Shown here piece by piece: positions 1 through 7,497 of a DNA stretch of 27,725 bases. The position numbers and the translations under genes are program-made. Numbering within the stretch: position 1 is the stretch's first letter; each line of letters begins with the position of its first letter. Where the stretch lies: contig CAZOWL010000060.1 of NCBI GenBank assembly GCA_964583605.1, forward strand, positions 1 to 27,725, written 5' to 3'. The notes below the pieces were generated by a model. It saw only the letters and a list, made by a program, of their open reading frames with translations, was not told where the DNA came from and made no database searches. Source of the DNA: CAZOWL01 sp964583605. GTDB taxonomy: Bacteria; Pseudomonadota; Gammaproteobacteria; Chromatiales; Chromatiaceae.

Positions 1-93
1 TTCCTGCTCGCGGAAATAGAACCCAGCAGCACGCGCCTGCGCGGGCAGCACGAGCGAGAGACCGATCAGGACAAAGAGCAGCAGGATGCGCAT
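1..93 (-). CDS. Partial secreted / possible FadL-like outer membrane protein (N-terminus only)
   Basis: Thirty-one codons are visible from an ATG at 93-91; the rest lies beyond the window's left edge. The peptide opens MRILLLFVLIGL and continues to an LPAQARAAG stretch. That is a typical signal peptide: one basic residue, a hydrophobic core, and a likely signal peptidase I cleavage after an Ala pair. The mature start (AGFYFREQE) resembles the N-terminus of FadL/OmpP1-family outer membrane transporters, which often begin with a similar Gly-Phe-x-x-x-Glu-Gln sequence. The family guess rests on fewer than ten residues and is weak; export is well supported. No strong Shine-Dalgarno is visible. 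Confidence 0.5.
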   Translation of the reverse strand, partial: MRILLLFVLIGLSLVLPAQARAAGFYFREQE

Positions 94-281
94 GACGGCG
101 ATGGTCGCACCGGATCAGGTGCACCACCGCCGCGAAAGGTGCCGAAGGAGGGTCGTCTTTCCAAGGGGTGGGCGACGACCCCTACCAACGCAGGGACGAA
201 TCGCTTTGGGCTCCGCCTCGACTTCCGTTGCCTGCAAACGCGCTCAGCTGCTGCGCTGACGGTAGCTCGGCCAGGTGAAGG

Positions 282-323
282 GGATCATGGCCGAGGCGGG
301 CCCCATCAGCCGATCCATGATCC
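282..323. repeat. Inverted repeat abutting the IS left end
   Basis: GGATCATGG at 282-290 is matched exactly in reverse complement by CCATGATCC at 315-323, leaving a 24-nt loop. The right arm runs three bases into the insertion sequence (which starts at 321), so part of the symmetry may be coincidental. The left arm and following GAGGCGGG bases also faintly resemble the dispersed repeat at 15836, 26101 and 27484. Confidence 0.4.
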
Positions 324-342
324 TAAATAGAACAGTTAGGGC
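321..342 (+). repeat. IS left terminal inverted repeat
   Basis: Outer end TCCTAAATAGAACAGTTAGG; it pairs with the right end at 2017-2038 with four mismatches in 22. It lies about 50 bases upstream of the transposase start. Confidence 0.85.
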
Positions 343-391
343 TTGCCCGACTTAGCCTAACTTGCTGAAGTTCTAGCACAAGGAGGTGCGT

Positions 392-1951
392 ATGAATGAT
401 CTTACCCTTCACCCTTTGGGTGCGCCGAAAAAGCGTCCGGAATCGGACTGCCGAGCGCCGGTGCCGGCCGAGGGGCCGGTGGCCCTCGACACCTTCGGTG
501 GTCGCACCCACGTCGAATGGGACCCGGATGGGGCGATCACGGCGCTGGGGCAGCTGCCGCTCTTCACCGAGTATCTGAAGGTCAGCGGGCTGTTCGAGCC
601 GTGGGTCGAGGAGTGTCCGGTGCAGTGGAGGAGCCCCAACGCGCCGAACAAGCGTGACGTGCTCGGTACCGCGGTCCTGTCGGTTTTGTGCGGCCATCAG
701 CGCTACGCCCATATCAGCGCCCTGCGCGGGGACAGTATCAATGCCCCGCTGCTCGGGATGGAGAAGGTCGTCAGCGAGGACTCGGTCCGTGCCACGTTGA
801 GCAAGGTCGACGAGGCCGCCGGGATCGCCTGGCTACAGCGTCATCTGTTGGCGGTGAGCGAGCTGCTGCTGGGCGAGCCCTGGATTCTCGACACCGATGT
901 CACCGTCAAGCCCATCTACGGCCACCAGGAAGGGGCGGTGCTCGGCTACAATCCCCACAAGCCGGGTCGCCCCTCCCACACCTACCACACCTAATTCATC
1001 GCCAATCTGCGCCTGGTAATGGACGTCGAAGTGCAGCCCGGCAACCAACATCACTCCAAGTACAGTGCCCCCGGCCTGTGGGAGTTGCTCGAGGCGATCG
1101 GGCGCGGTCGCTGGCCGGCGCTCATCCGTGGCGATCGCGACTGGGGCACGCAGGCGAACATGGCCCGCTGCGAGCAGGAAGGTCTACCGTATCTGTTCAA
1201 GCAGCGCTTGACCAAGCGTACCAAGAAGGCCGTCGAACGGCTGCTGCGCGAGGCCGCATGGGTCGATGCCGGTCAGGGTTGGCAGGGGGCTGAGACCACG
1301 CTGCGGCTCTCGGGCTGGAGCCGCTCGCGGCGCGTGGTGGTGCTGCGCCGGCGCCTGAAGAAGGATCTCGCCATCGCGGATCAGGACGAATCCGGGCAAT
1401 TGCGCCTGAGCTTCACCGAGGTCGAGGAGAACGTGCGCCTCTACGAGTACGCGGTGCTCGTCACCTCGCTCGACGCCGAGATCCTCACCATCGCCGCACT
1501 CTACCGCGATCGCGCCGACTGCGAGAACGCCTTCGATGAGCTCAAGCACCACTGGGGCTGGGGCGGCTTCACCACCCGCGATCTCAAACGCTGCCGGCTG
1601 ATGGCCCGTCTCACCGCGCTGGTCTACGACTGGTGGAGCCTCTTCGTGCGCTTGGCCGAGCCCGACAAGCACAGCGAGCCGATCACCAGCCGCCCGCTGC
1701 TGCTCAATGCCCCAGCGCGCCAAATCAGCCATGGCCGCCAGCGCCGGCTGCTCATCAGCCACCCGCATGCCGAAGCCGACTGGGTCGAGCGCGCTTGCCG
1801 CAACCTCGCCGCCTTCCTGCGCGGTCTACGGCTAACTGCGGAGCAGTTGACCCCGCTGCAACGTTGGTACCGCATCCTCTCGCGTGCCCTGCGAAAGTAC
1901 CTCCATGGGCGCGAGCTTCAGCCCCCGGACCCCCTGCCGGCGCCAGCCTGA
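392..1951 (+). pseudogene. Transposase, IS4 superfamily, interrupted by an in-frame TAA
   Basis: The frame runs from an ATG at 392 (Shine-Dalgarno AAGGAGG at 380-386) to 1951, about 519 codons, but codon 201 (992-994) is TAA. Both halves are in the same frame and read as one continuous protein, ...SHTYHT-stop-FIANLRLV.... A single substitution of a Tyr codon (TAC or TAT to TAA) is therefore the simplest cause. Catalytic features are split by the stop: the first acidic residue lies in ILDTDVTV near residues 167-169, a second in RGDRDWG near 248, and the YREK signature is Y371, R374, E378, K385 in YRDRADCENAFDELK. Neither half has a full DDE triad. A downstream ATG at 1019 could restart translation but would lack the first catalytic Asp. 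Stop-codon readthrough cannot be excluded. Confidence 0.85.
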
Positions 1952-2016
1952 GGCCACGGCGCCAACCTGACTACGCTTCGTGCACGCCAGCAGCCTCGCC
2001 CACGCGACGGCTGACG

Positions 2017-2038
2017 GGCTCAACTGCTCTATTTAGGA
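2017..2038 (-). repeat. IS right terminal inverted repeat
   Basis: Read on the minus strand, it begins TCCTAAATAGAGCAGTTGAG, mirroring the left end. It lies 65 bases past the transposase stop codon. Confidence 0.85.
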
Positions 2039-2380
2039 TAATCGCGGGGAATGAAATGATCTAAAGCCGAGGGGAGACCTGGACGGTGACTTGGTCGAAT
2101 CCTACCGATCCGTGATCAGCCGACCTGGATCACGCGACCCAGATTGGTTTATCGGTGCCCGACCCGATGACGAGCCTGAATTGCACCACCAATCCGGTGC
2201 CGCACGCTGGCAGCCGCGAGGATCGGGCATGGATCCGCCTAGACAGCGCTGACGCCAGGCGGGTCGCCACTGTCCGTCTACCCCTGGAGGGTTGCGTGTC
2301 GCAGAGGTGGACTGAAAGGTGGACGACCTAAAGGAGGGAGTCAATAAGCTACTGAATATACGTCGCTTTTTAATATATAT
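2039..2380. other. Gene-free stretch between the IS and tRNA-Ser
   Basis: I see no credible gene in these 342 bases. They hold a small inverted repeat (CGTGATC at 2111-2117, GATCACG at 2128-2134, 10-nt loop) and a doublet GGTGGAC at 2306-2312 and 2318-2324. The last 40 bases are AT-rich next to the tRNA 3' end. No T-run terminator for the leftward tRNA gene is evident. Open frames across the tRNA boundary here are translations of tRNA sequence and should not be annotated. Confidence 0.6.
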
Positions 2381-2471
2381 TGGCGGAGAGAGAGGGATTC
2401 GAACCCTCGATGGGCTATTAACCCATACTCCCTTAGCAGGGGAGCGCCTTCAGCCACTCGGCCATCTCTCC
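2381..2471 (-). tRNA. tRNA-Ser (anticodon GCU)
   Basis: The minus strand begins GGAGAGATGGCCGAG and ends TCTCTCCGCCA. The 7-bp acceptor stem GGAGAGA/TCTCTCC is perfect, with discriminator G and an encoded CCA. The anticodon arm CTCCCCTGCTAAGGGAG presents GCT, decoding AGC and AGU. A long variable arm (ATGGGTTAATAGCCCAT) and the T-loop GGTTCGAATCC are those of a class II serine tRNA. Total length is 91 nt. It is the last gene of the leftward recA-alaS-lysC-csrA block, a conserved gammaproteobacterial position. Confidence 0.97.
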
Positions 2472-2551
2472 GGGGAGGATGTCGGACCACTGTATCCGCG
2501 CGCCGGGAATGCCCTCTCGAGCGAAGAGCGGAGAACGCAGATCAGGGACCG

Positions 2552-2557
2552 AGTATA
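2552..2557 (-). promoter_or_regulatory. Candidate -10 element for tRNA-Ser
   Basis: The minus strand reads TATACT about 80 bases upstream of the tRNA 5' end, in the short gap after csrA. A clear -35 is not visible 16-18 bases upstream, so this is a weak candidate. The tRNA could also be processed from a csrA read-through transcript. Confidence 0.25.
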
Positions 2558-2586
2558 GCCTGTGAGGTGCGTCTTGACTACCGCGC

Positions 2587-2805
2587 TCAATCCTCCGCCG
2601 CAGGATTCCCGCCTGAATCCTGCATGCGCGCGGCTTCGGCTTGCTCGCGTTTGATACGCTCGTAGATCTCCTCGCGGTGTACTGCAACATCGCGCGGGGC
2701 ATTGACGCCAATCCGCACCTGATTCCCCTTCACGCCGAGAACGGTAACGGTGACTTCATCGCCGATCATCAGGGTCTCACCGACCCGACGAGTCAAGATC
2801 AACAT
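2587..2805 (-). CDS. csrA: Carbon storage regulator CsrA
   Basis: CsrA is a small dimeric RNA-binding protein. It binds GGA motifs in mRNA leaders, changing translation and stability, and coordinates carbon metabolism, motility and biofilm genes. The 72-residue product starts MLILTRRVGETLMIGDEV, the family signature. It contains the conserved RIGVNAP segment and HREEIYERI helix, including the Arg near residue 44 and the N-terminal L4/R6 region needed for RNA contact. It is about ten residues longer than the 61-residue E. coli protein, the extra length being a polar Gly/Asn/Ala tail. The start is supported by AGGGAG 8-9 bases upstream. It lies between lysC and tRNA-Ser, the usual gammaproteobacterial place. 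Its own leader carries several GGA motifs. Confidence 0.97.
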   Translation of the reverse strand: MLILTRRVGETLMIGDEVTVTVLGVKGNQVRIGVNAPRDVAVHREEIYERIKREQAEAARMQDSGGNPAAED

Positions 2806-2850
2806 TCGTTGAATCTCCCTGTTTCCTTATTCCACATCGCAACTGGATCC
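2806..2850 (-). promoter_or_regulatory. csrA leader with clustered GGA motifs, candidate CsrA autoregulatory sites
   Basis: On the minus strand, GGA trinucleotides occur at 2848-2850, 2831-2833, 2824-2826 and 2816-2818; the last is inside the Shine-Dalgarno. CsrA is known to repress its own translation in E. coli by binding GGA sites overlapping its ribosome binding site. The same logic here is inference from motif position. Confidence 0.4.
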
Positions 2851-2965
2851 GCTGGCAACGGCTGTGTTGGAATTTTGCGCCGAAAACCTTGTGGGTGAGG
2901 CCAGTTGCACCCGACCAAGCGCCCGATCTACATCTCACTATCGGTCATCTGGATTGTACCAACGG

Positions 2966-2987
2966 CGCCGTGAGCGCAGGCACGGCG
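2966..2987. other. Perfect 7-bp hairpin in the lysC-csrA gap
   Basis: CGCCGTG (2966-2972) and CACGGCG (2981-2987) flank an 8-nt loop. On the plus strand it is followed by TTTCTTC, which would suit a rightward terminator, but no rightward gene ends here. On the minus strand there is no T-run. It may act as a processing or pausing structure between lysC and csrA. Confidence 0.4.
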
Positions 2988-3044
2988 TTTCTTCAATTTA
3001 TTGATTTCACAATAGGCCCGATGGTGGGGCGACTCGGTCCGGAA

Positions 3045-4268
3045 TCAAGTGCCCGCTTGGAGATCGAAAGCCTCGTGCAGGCTGCGCACACCGAGCTCCA
3101 AATATCGTTCATCGACCACCACCGAGATCTTGATCTCTGACGTCGAGATCATCCGGATATTGATCCCCTCTTTGGCCAGCGCCGCGAACATCTTGCTGGC
3201 GATCCCGGCATGCGAGCGCATGCCCACACCGACGAGTGAGATCTTGACGATGTTCTCATCACCGATCACCTGACGGGCGGAGAGCTCACGAGCTGTACTC
3301 TTCAAAATATCGTAGGCCCGCGGATAGTCGTTCCGATGGACCGTGAAGGTGAAGTCAGTCGTAGCCTCATCCGCGGCCACGTTCTGGATGATCATGTCGA
3401 CCTCGATATTGGCCTCCGCGATCGGCCCGAGGATGCGATGCGCAACCCCCGGCTGGTCGGGAACGCCCAACACCGTCAGCTTGGCCTCGTCGTGCGCGAA
3501 GGCGATGCCGGCAATCTTGGCCTCTTCCACGACTTCCTCCTCGAAGGTGATCAGGGTGCCCTCCCCTTCGCTGAAACTGGACAGGACACGCAGCGGAACA
3601 CGGTACTTCCCGGCGAACTCGACCGCACGGATCTGGAGGACCTTTGAGCCGAGGCTCGCCATCTCGAGCATCTCTTCGAACGTGATGCGCACGAGCTTGC
3701 GCGCGCGCGGCTCGATGCGCGGATCGGTCGTGTACACGCCGTCGACATCGGTGTAGATCTGGCACTCGTCCGCTTTCAGCGCAGCCGCGATCGCGACCGC
3801 CGAGGTATCCGACCCACCGCGACCGAGCGTCGTGATATTCCCCTTCTCGTCGATCCCCTGGAAGCCGGCGACGACGACGACCCGGCCAGCGGCCAGGTCG
3901 GCCTTCACGCGCGCTGCGTCGATATCGCGGATACGGGCCTTATTGTGGGCGCTATCGGTGAGGACATGCACTTGAGCACCCGTGTAAGAACGCGCCGGAC
4001 AACCCAGCTCCTCGAGGGCCATGCTCAGCAGCGCGATCGTGACCTGCTCCCCGGTCGCGAGCAGCACATCCAGCTCCCGCGGTGACGGGCGCGCCTGAAT
4101 CCCCCGTGCCAGGCCGAGCAGCCGGTCGGTCTCCCCCGACATCGCCGAGACGACGACCACCAACTGATGTCCCCGCTCATGCCAGCCCTTCACGCGTTCG
4201 GCGACGGCTCGGATGCGCTCCGCGCTGCCCACCGAGGTGCCGCCGTATTTCTGAACGATCAGTGACAT
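3045..4268 (-). CDS. lysC: Aspartate kinase (aspartokinase)
   Basis: This enzyme phosphorylates aspartate with ATP, the first step towards lysine, methionine, threonine and diaminopimelate. The 407-residue protein begins MSLIVQKYGGTSVGS; KYGGTS at residues 7-12 is the ATP/aspartate-binding signature. GRGGSDTSAVAIAAAL and YTDVDGVYTTDPR complete the amino acid kinase domain. Two ACT modules follow in the C-terminal third (around ILGPIAEANIEVDMI and LAKEGINIRMISTSEIK), indicating allosteric inhibition by lysine and/or threonine. The length matches the ~410-residue monofunctional form of Pseudomonas rather than the 449-residue E. coli LysC or the ThrA/MetL fusions. It sits between alaS and csrA, transcribed leftward; the ribosome binding site is weak. 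Confidence 0.96.
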   Translation of the reverse strand: MSLIVQKYGGTSVGSAERIRAVAERVKGWHERGHQLVVVVSAMSGETDRLLGLARGIQARPSPRELDVLLATGEQVTIALLSMALEELGCPARSYTGAQVHVLTDSAHNKARIRDIDAARVKADLAAGRVVVVAGFQGIDEKGNITTLGRGGSDTSAVAIAAALKADECQIYTDVDGVYTTDPRIEPRARKLVRITFEEMLEMASLGSKVLQIRAVEFAGKYRVPLRVLSSFSEGEGTLITFEEEVVEEAKIAGIAFAHDEAKLTVLGVPDQPGVAHRILGPIAEANIEVDMIIQNVAADEATTDFTFTVHRNDYPRAYDILKSTARELSARQVIGDENIVKISLVGVGMRSHAGIASKMFAALAKEGINIRMISTSEIKISVVVDERYLELGVRSLHEAFDLQAGT

Positions 4269-4396
4269 GAAAAAACCCGTCTTGAGCGTGAAAGCGTCAG
4301 CGAGCCCACTTTGATCCCGCTGCGAGCGCCACCACCGCGCCCAGTCGCGCGCCGGCGATCACTGGGACGCCCGTCGCAGCGGCGGAATGCATCCCG

Positions 4397-7000
4397 CTAG
4401 CCTGCGCGATCCCGCACCCACTCCTCGACCAGCCCCAGCGCGGCCGGCAGACCGGAGGGATCGGTGCCACCCGCCTGGGCCATGTCCGGCCGACCACCGC
4501 CTTTGCCGCCGACCCTGGCGGCCACCTCCTTGATCAGCTCACCTGCTTTGAAGCGTCCCGTGAGGTCCTTGGTGACGCCGGCCACCAAGCTGACACGGCC
4601 GTCGGCGACCGCGCCAAGCACAATCACTGCCGAGCCAAGCCGATCCTTTAGCTGATCAAGTGTATCGCGTAAGGTCTTCGCATCGGCCCCGTCGAGATCG
4701 GCTGCCAGGACCCGTACGTCGCCGACCGGCGTGGCGCGCGAAGCCAGATCCTTCCCCGCCGCCCCGGCCAGCTTTGCCTTCAGCTGTCCAAGCTCTCTTT
4801 CGAGTCGCCGGTATCGCTCGAGGAGCTGGGCCACCCGCTGGTCGACTTCCTCACGGCCGCCCTTGAGCAGGTCGGCCACCTGCAAGATCCGCTCCTCTTC
4901 AGCCTCGACCCACTCGACCGCACGGGCGCCCGTGATGGCCTCTATCCGGCGCACGCCGGCCGCGATCCCCCCTTCGCCAATGATCTTGAACAGACCGATG
5001 TCACCAACCGCCTTCACATGGGTACCACCGCACAGCTCGGTGGAGAAATCCCCCATCCGCAGCACCCGAACCTGATCGGCATACTTCTCGCCGAACAAGG
5101 CCAAGGCGCCAGAGGCCTTGGCGTCCTCAAGGCTCATAATCCGCGTCTCGACGAAGTGGTTCTCGCGAATCTCCCGATTCACGAGTCGCTCGATAGTGCG
5201 GATCTGGTCCCGACTGAGCGGCTCGAAGTGAGCGAAATCGAAGCGCAGGCGCTCCGGTTCCACCAACGAGCCCTTTTGCTGGACGTGCTCGCCAAGGACC
5301 TGCCGCAACGCCGCGTGCAAAAGATGAGTCGCCGAATGATTCAATGCGGTCGCGCGGCGGCGTTCGGCATCGACCTGTGCCTGGACGCGGTCGCCCAACG
5401 TCAGCTCGCCCGTCTGCATCCGACCAACGTGCAACGTGAAATCTCCACCCTGCTTGTGCGTGTCCAGTACCTCGAAAGACCCTGTCTCGGTCCTCAGCCA
5501 ACCACGATCGCCGATTTGGCCACCCGACTCCCCATAAAAGGGAGTAACATCGAGAACGATTAGCCCCTCCTCACCAGCCACCAGGCTCTCGCGCGACTCG
5601 CCGTCTCGATAGAGACCAACGACAGTCGCCCGATCGACGAGGTGCTCGTAACCGGTGAATTCGGTTTCTCCCTGAAATTCGATCGCCTCACCTCGATCAC
5701 CAGCGAATTGGCTCGCCGCACGCGCTCGCTCCCTCTGCCGGGCCATCGCGCTTTGAAACCCCTCGACGTCCAAGGTCAGACCACGCTCACGGGCGATATC
5801 GGCGGTCAAATCGGTCGGGAAGCCATAGGTATCGTAGAGCTTGAAGACGATCTCGCCGCTGAGCCGATCTCCGTTTACTTCGGCGATAGCCGTGTCGAGG
5901 ATGCGCAGACCCTGCTCGAGGGTGTCGGCGAAGCGCTCCTCCTCCAGCCGCAATACACGCTCAACATGGCTCTGGGCCTTGCTCAGCTCCGGGTAGGCCG
6001 CCCCCATCTCGGCAACGAGGGGTCCGACCAAACGATGGAAGAAGGGCTCCTCTTGGCCGAGGTGATAGCCGTGTCGGATGGCCCGGCGAATGATTCGTCG
6101 GAGCACGTAGCCGCGTCCCTCGTTACTCGGCGTCACCCCGTCGGTGATGAGGAAGCCCGCCGAGCGGATGTGGTCCGCAATGACCCGCAGCGACTTGCTG
6201 TCAGGATCGTCGGCCCCTGTCACCGCGGCCGCGGCCTCGATCAGATTCCGGAACAGGTCGATTTCGTAATTGCTGTGGACACCCTGCATGACCGCAGCGA
6301 GACGCTCGAGCCCCATGCCTGTATCGACGGACGGGCGCGGCAAGGGCGAGATATTGCCGTCGGCATCCCGGTTGAACTGCATGAAGACGAGGTTCCAAAT
6401 CTCGACATAGCGGTCTCCGTCGGCCTCCGGTGACCCCGGCGGCCCCCCCGCGACGCTCGGTCCGTGATCGTAGAAAATCTCTGAGCAGGGCCCGCATGGG
6501 CCGGTCTCGCCCATCGACCAGAAATTGTCCTCAACACCACAGCGGGCGAAGCGCTGGGGATCGACCCCGATCTCGTTGAGCCAGATGGCTGCAGCCTCGT
6601 CGTCCCCCTCGTAAACGGTGACCCAAAGCCGCTCAGGCGGCAACCGCAGGATTTGGGTGAGATACTCCCAGGCAAAACCAATCGCCTCGCGCTTGAAATA
6701 ATTGCCGAAGCTGAAATTGCCCAACATCTCGAAGAAGGTGTGATGCCGCGCCGTGTAGCCGACGTTCTCTAGGTCGTTATGCTTTCCTCCAGCACGGACA
6801 CAGCGCTGGGCGCTGGCGGCCCGCACGTACGGGCGCCGCTCACGGCCGAGAAAGACATCCTTGAACTGAACCATGCCGGCATTCGTGAACAGCAGCGTGG
6901 GGTCTCCGGCTGGGATGAGCGGGCTGCTCGCGACGACCTCGTGGCCTCGCTCGGTGAAGTAACGGAGAAAGCTCGATCTAAGCTCGGCACTGCTGGTCAT
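4397..7000 (-). CDS. alaS: Alanyl-tRNA synthetase
   Basis: AlaS charges tRNA-Ala and edits mischarged Ser and Gly. The 867-residue product is close to the 876-residue E. coli enzyme. The N-terminal catalytic domain shows FTNAGMVQFKDVFLG (residues 38-52), the GGKHNDLENVG segment (71-81) and DTGMGLERL (226-234). The editing domain carries the zinc-binding motif HSATHLLH (555-562) and CGGTH (657-661). A coiled-coil/C-Ala segment rich in Glu, Lys and Leu follows, ending in a Gly-rich GGKGGGRPDMAQAGG stretch that is highly conserved. Located 54 bases after recX and upstream of lysC, the classical order. Nothing appears degraded. Confidence 0.98.
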   Translation of the reverse strand: MTSSAELRSSFLRYFTERGHEVVASSPLIPAGDPTLLFTNAGMVQFKDVFLGRERRPYVRAASAQRCVRAGGKHNDLENVGYTARHHTFFEMLGNFSFGNYFKREAIGFAWEYLTQILRLPPERLWVTVYEGDDEAAAIWLNEIGVDPQRFARCGVEDNFWSMGETGPCGPCSEIFYDHGPSVAGGPPGSPEADGDRYVEIWNLVFMQFNRDADGNISPLPRPSVDTGMGLERLAAVMQGVHSNYEIDLFRNLIEAAAAVTGADDPDSKSLRVIADHIRSAGFLITDGVTPSNEGRGYVLRRIIRRAIRHGYHLGQEEPFFHRLVGPLVAEMGAAYPELSKAQSHVERVLRLEEERFADTLEQGLRILDTAIAEVNGDRLSGEIVFKLYDTYGFPTDLTADIARERGLTLDVEGFQSAMARQRERARAASQFAGDRGEAIEFQGETEFTGYEHLVDRATVVGLYRDGESRESLVAGEEGLIVLDVTPFYGESGGQIGDRGWLRTETGSFEVLDTHKQGGDFTLHVGRMQTGELTLGDRVQAQVDAERRRATALNHSATHLLHAALRQVLGEHVQQKGSLVEPERLRFDFAHFEPLSRDQIRTIERLVNREIRENHFVETRIMSLEDAKASGALALFGEKYADQVRVLRMGDFSTELCGGTHVKAVGDIGLFKIIGEGGIAAGVRRIEAITGARAVEWVEAEEERILQVADLLKGGREEVDQRVAQLLERYRRLERELGQLKAKLAGAAGKDLASRATPVGDVRVLAADLDGADAKTLRDTLDQLKDRLGSAVIVLGAVADGRVSLVAGVTKDLTGRFKAGELIKEVAARVGGKGGGRPDMAQAGGTDPSGLPAALGLVEEWVRDRAG

Positions 7001-7054
7001 GATGACTCACTCGGGGCGCTGTCAGGATGGAGTAGCTGGTAGACAAGAGATGAC

Positions 7055-7483
7055 TTATCGAGCGCGCGCGAGAAATCGCCCGATCAATGAGGCCGGGAAG
7101 CCACGTCCCTCGAGGAAGCGTGCGCGACGCGCCTTCTCCTTGGAGTCTGCCGGCCCGTCCAAGCCGTAACGCCTGTCGTAGACCGCGCCGATTCGCTCCA
7201 GCCACTCGTCGTCATTGAGACGGAGGTGGGGGTCGATCAGATCCTCCGCCAGTCCCTTGCGGCGGAGCTCCTCACGGATGCGCAGGGGACCGAAGCCCTT
7301 GCTCAGCCGCTCCGTGACGTACGACTCGGCGAGGCGGGACTCGCAAAGCGCCCCCTCCCGAATCAGCTCGTCGAGCAACCCAGCGATGGCATCGGGGGCG
7401 AACCCTCGGCGGCTCAGCTTGCGGTCGAGCTCCAAGCGGCTGTGCTCCCTGGCCGCGAGCAGGCGCATCGCGGTACCACGCAA
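7055..7483 (-). CDS. recX: Regulatory protein RecX
   Basis: RecX binds RecA filaments and limits RecA recombinase and coprotease activity. The 142-residue protein has the family's triple three-helix repeats, with the signature LLAAREHSRLELDRKLSRRG near the N-terminus and GFGPLRIREELRRKGL in the second repeat. The start used is a TTG at 7483; an ATG at 7468 five codons later is an equally plausible start. The gap from the recA stop is only 14 bases, so the two are co-transcribed. Length is slightly below the ~166 residues of E. coli RecX. Confidence 0.93.
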   Translation of the reverse strand: MRGTAMRLLAAREHSRLELDRKLSRRGFAPDAIAGLLDELIREGALCESRLAESYVTERLSKGFGPLRIREELRRKGLAEDLIDPHLRLNDDEWLERIGAVYDRRYGLDGPADSKEKARRARFLEGRGFPASLIGRFLARAR

Positions 7484-7497
7484 TGCTGAGTCCAGGA

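Larger units (their letters stand above)
321..2038 (+). mobile_element. IS4-superfamily insertion sequence, about 1.7 kb
   Basis: The element is bounded by imperfect terminal inverted repeats: 321-342 and the reverse complement of 2017-2038 agree at 18 of 22 positions, including an uninterrupted TCCTAAATAGA. One more complementary base on each side (320 and 2039) extends the match. A single transposase reading frame fills the interior. Flanking bases (CCATGA on the left, TAATCG on the right) show no convincing target duplication, so either the duplication has decayed or a later rearrangement changed one flank. The element lies between a secreted-protein gene and tRNA-Ser. Its transposase has an internal stop, so the copy is probably not autonomous. 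The superfamily rests on the YREK signature; the exact IS family was not determined. Confidence 0.85.

Noticed and set aside
1184..1768. A 194-codon frame opposite the transposase
   Set aside because: An antisense shadow within the IS; no domain or ribosome binding site.
2381..2471. An integrated genomic island ending at tRNA-Ser
   Set aside because: I found no duplicate of the tRNA 3' end and no integrase; the only mobile DNA nearby is the IS, 342 bases away, with its own inverted repeats.
2319..2558. A 79-codon rightward frame covering tRNA-Ser
   Set aside because: Its translation (GERGIRTLDG) is a well-known artefact of reading through the antisense strand of a serine tRNA gene; the tRNA explains the sequence.
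5642..6433. A 263-codon frame opposite alaS
   Set aside because: Long antisense frames are expected in high-GC genes; there is no start signal or recognisable domain, and alaS is intact on the other strand.
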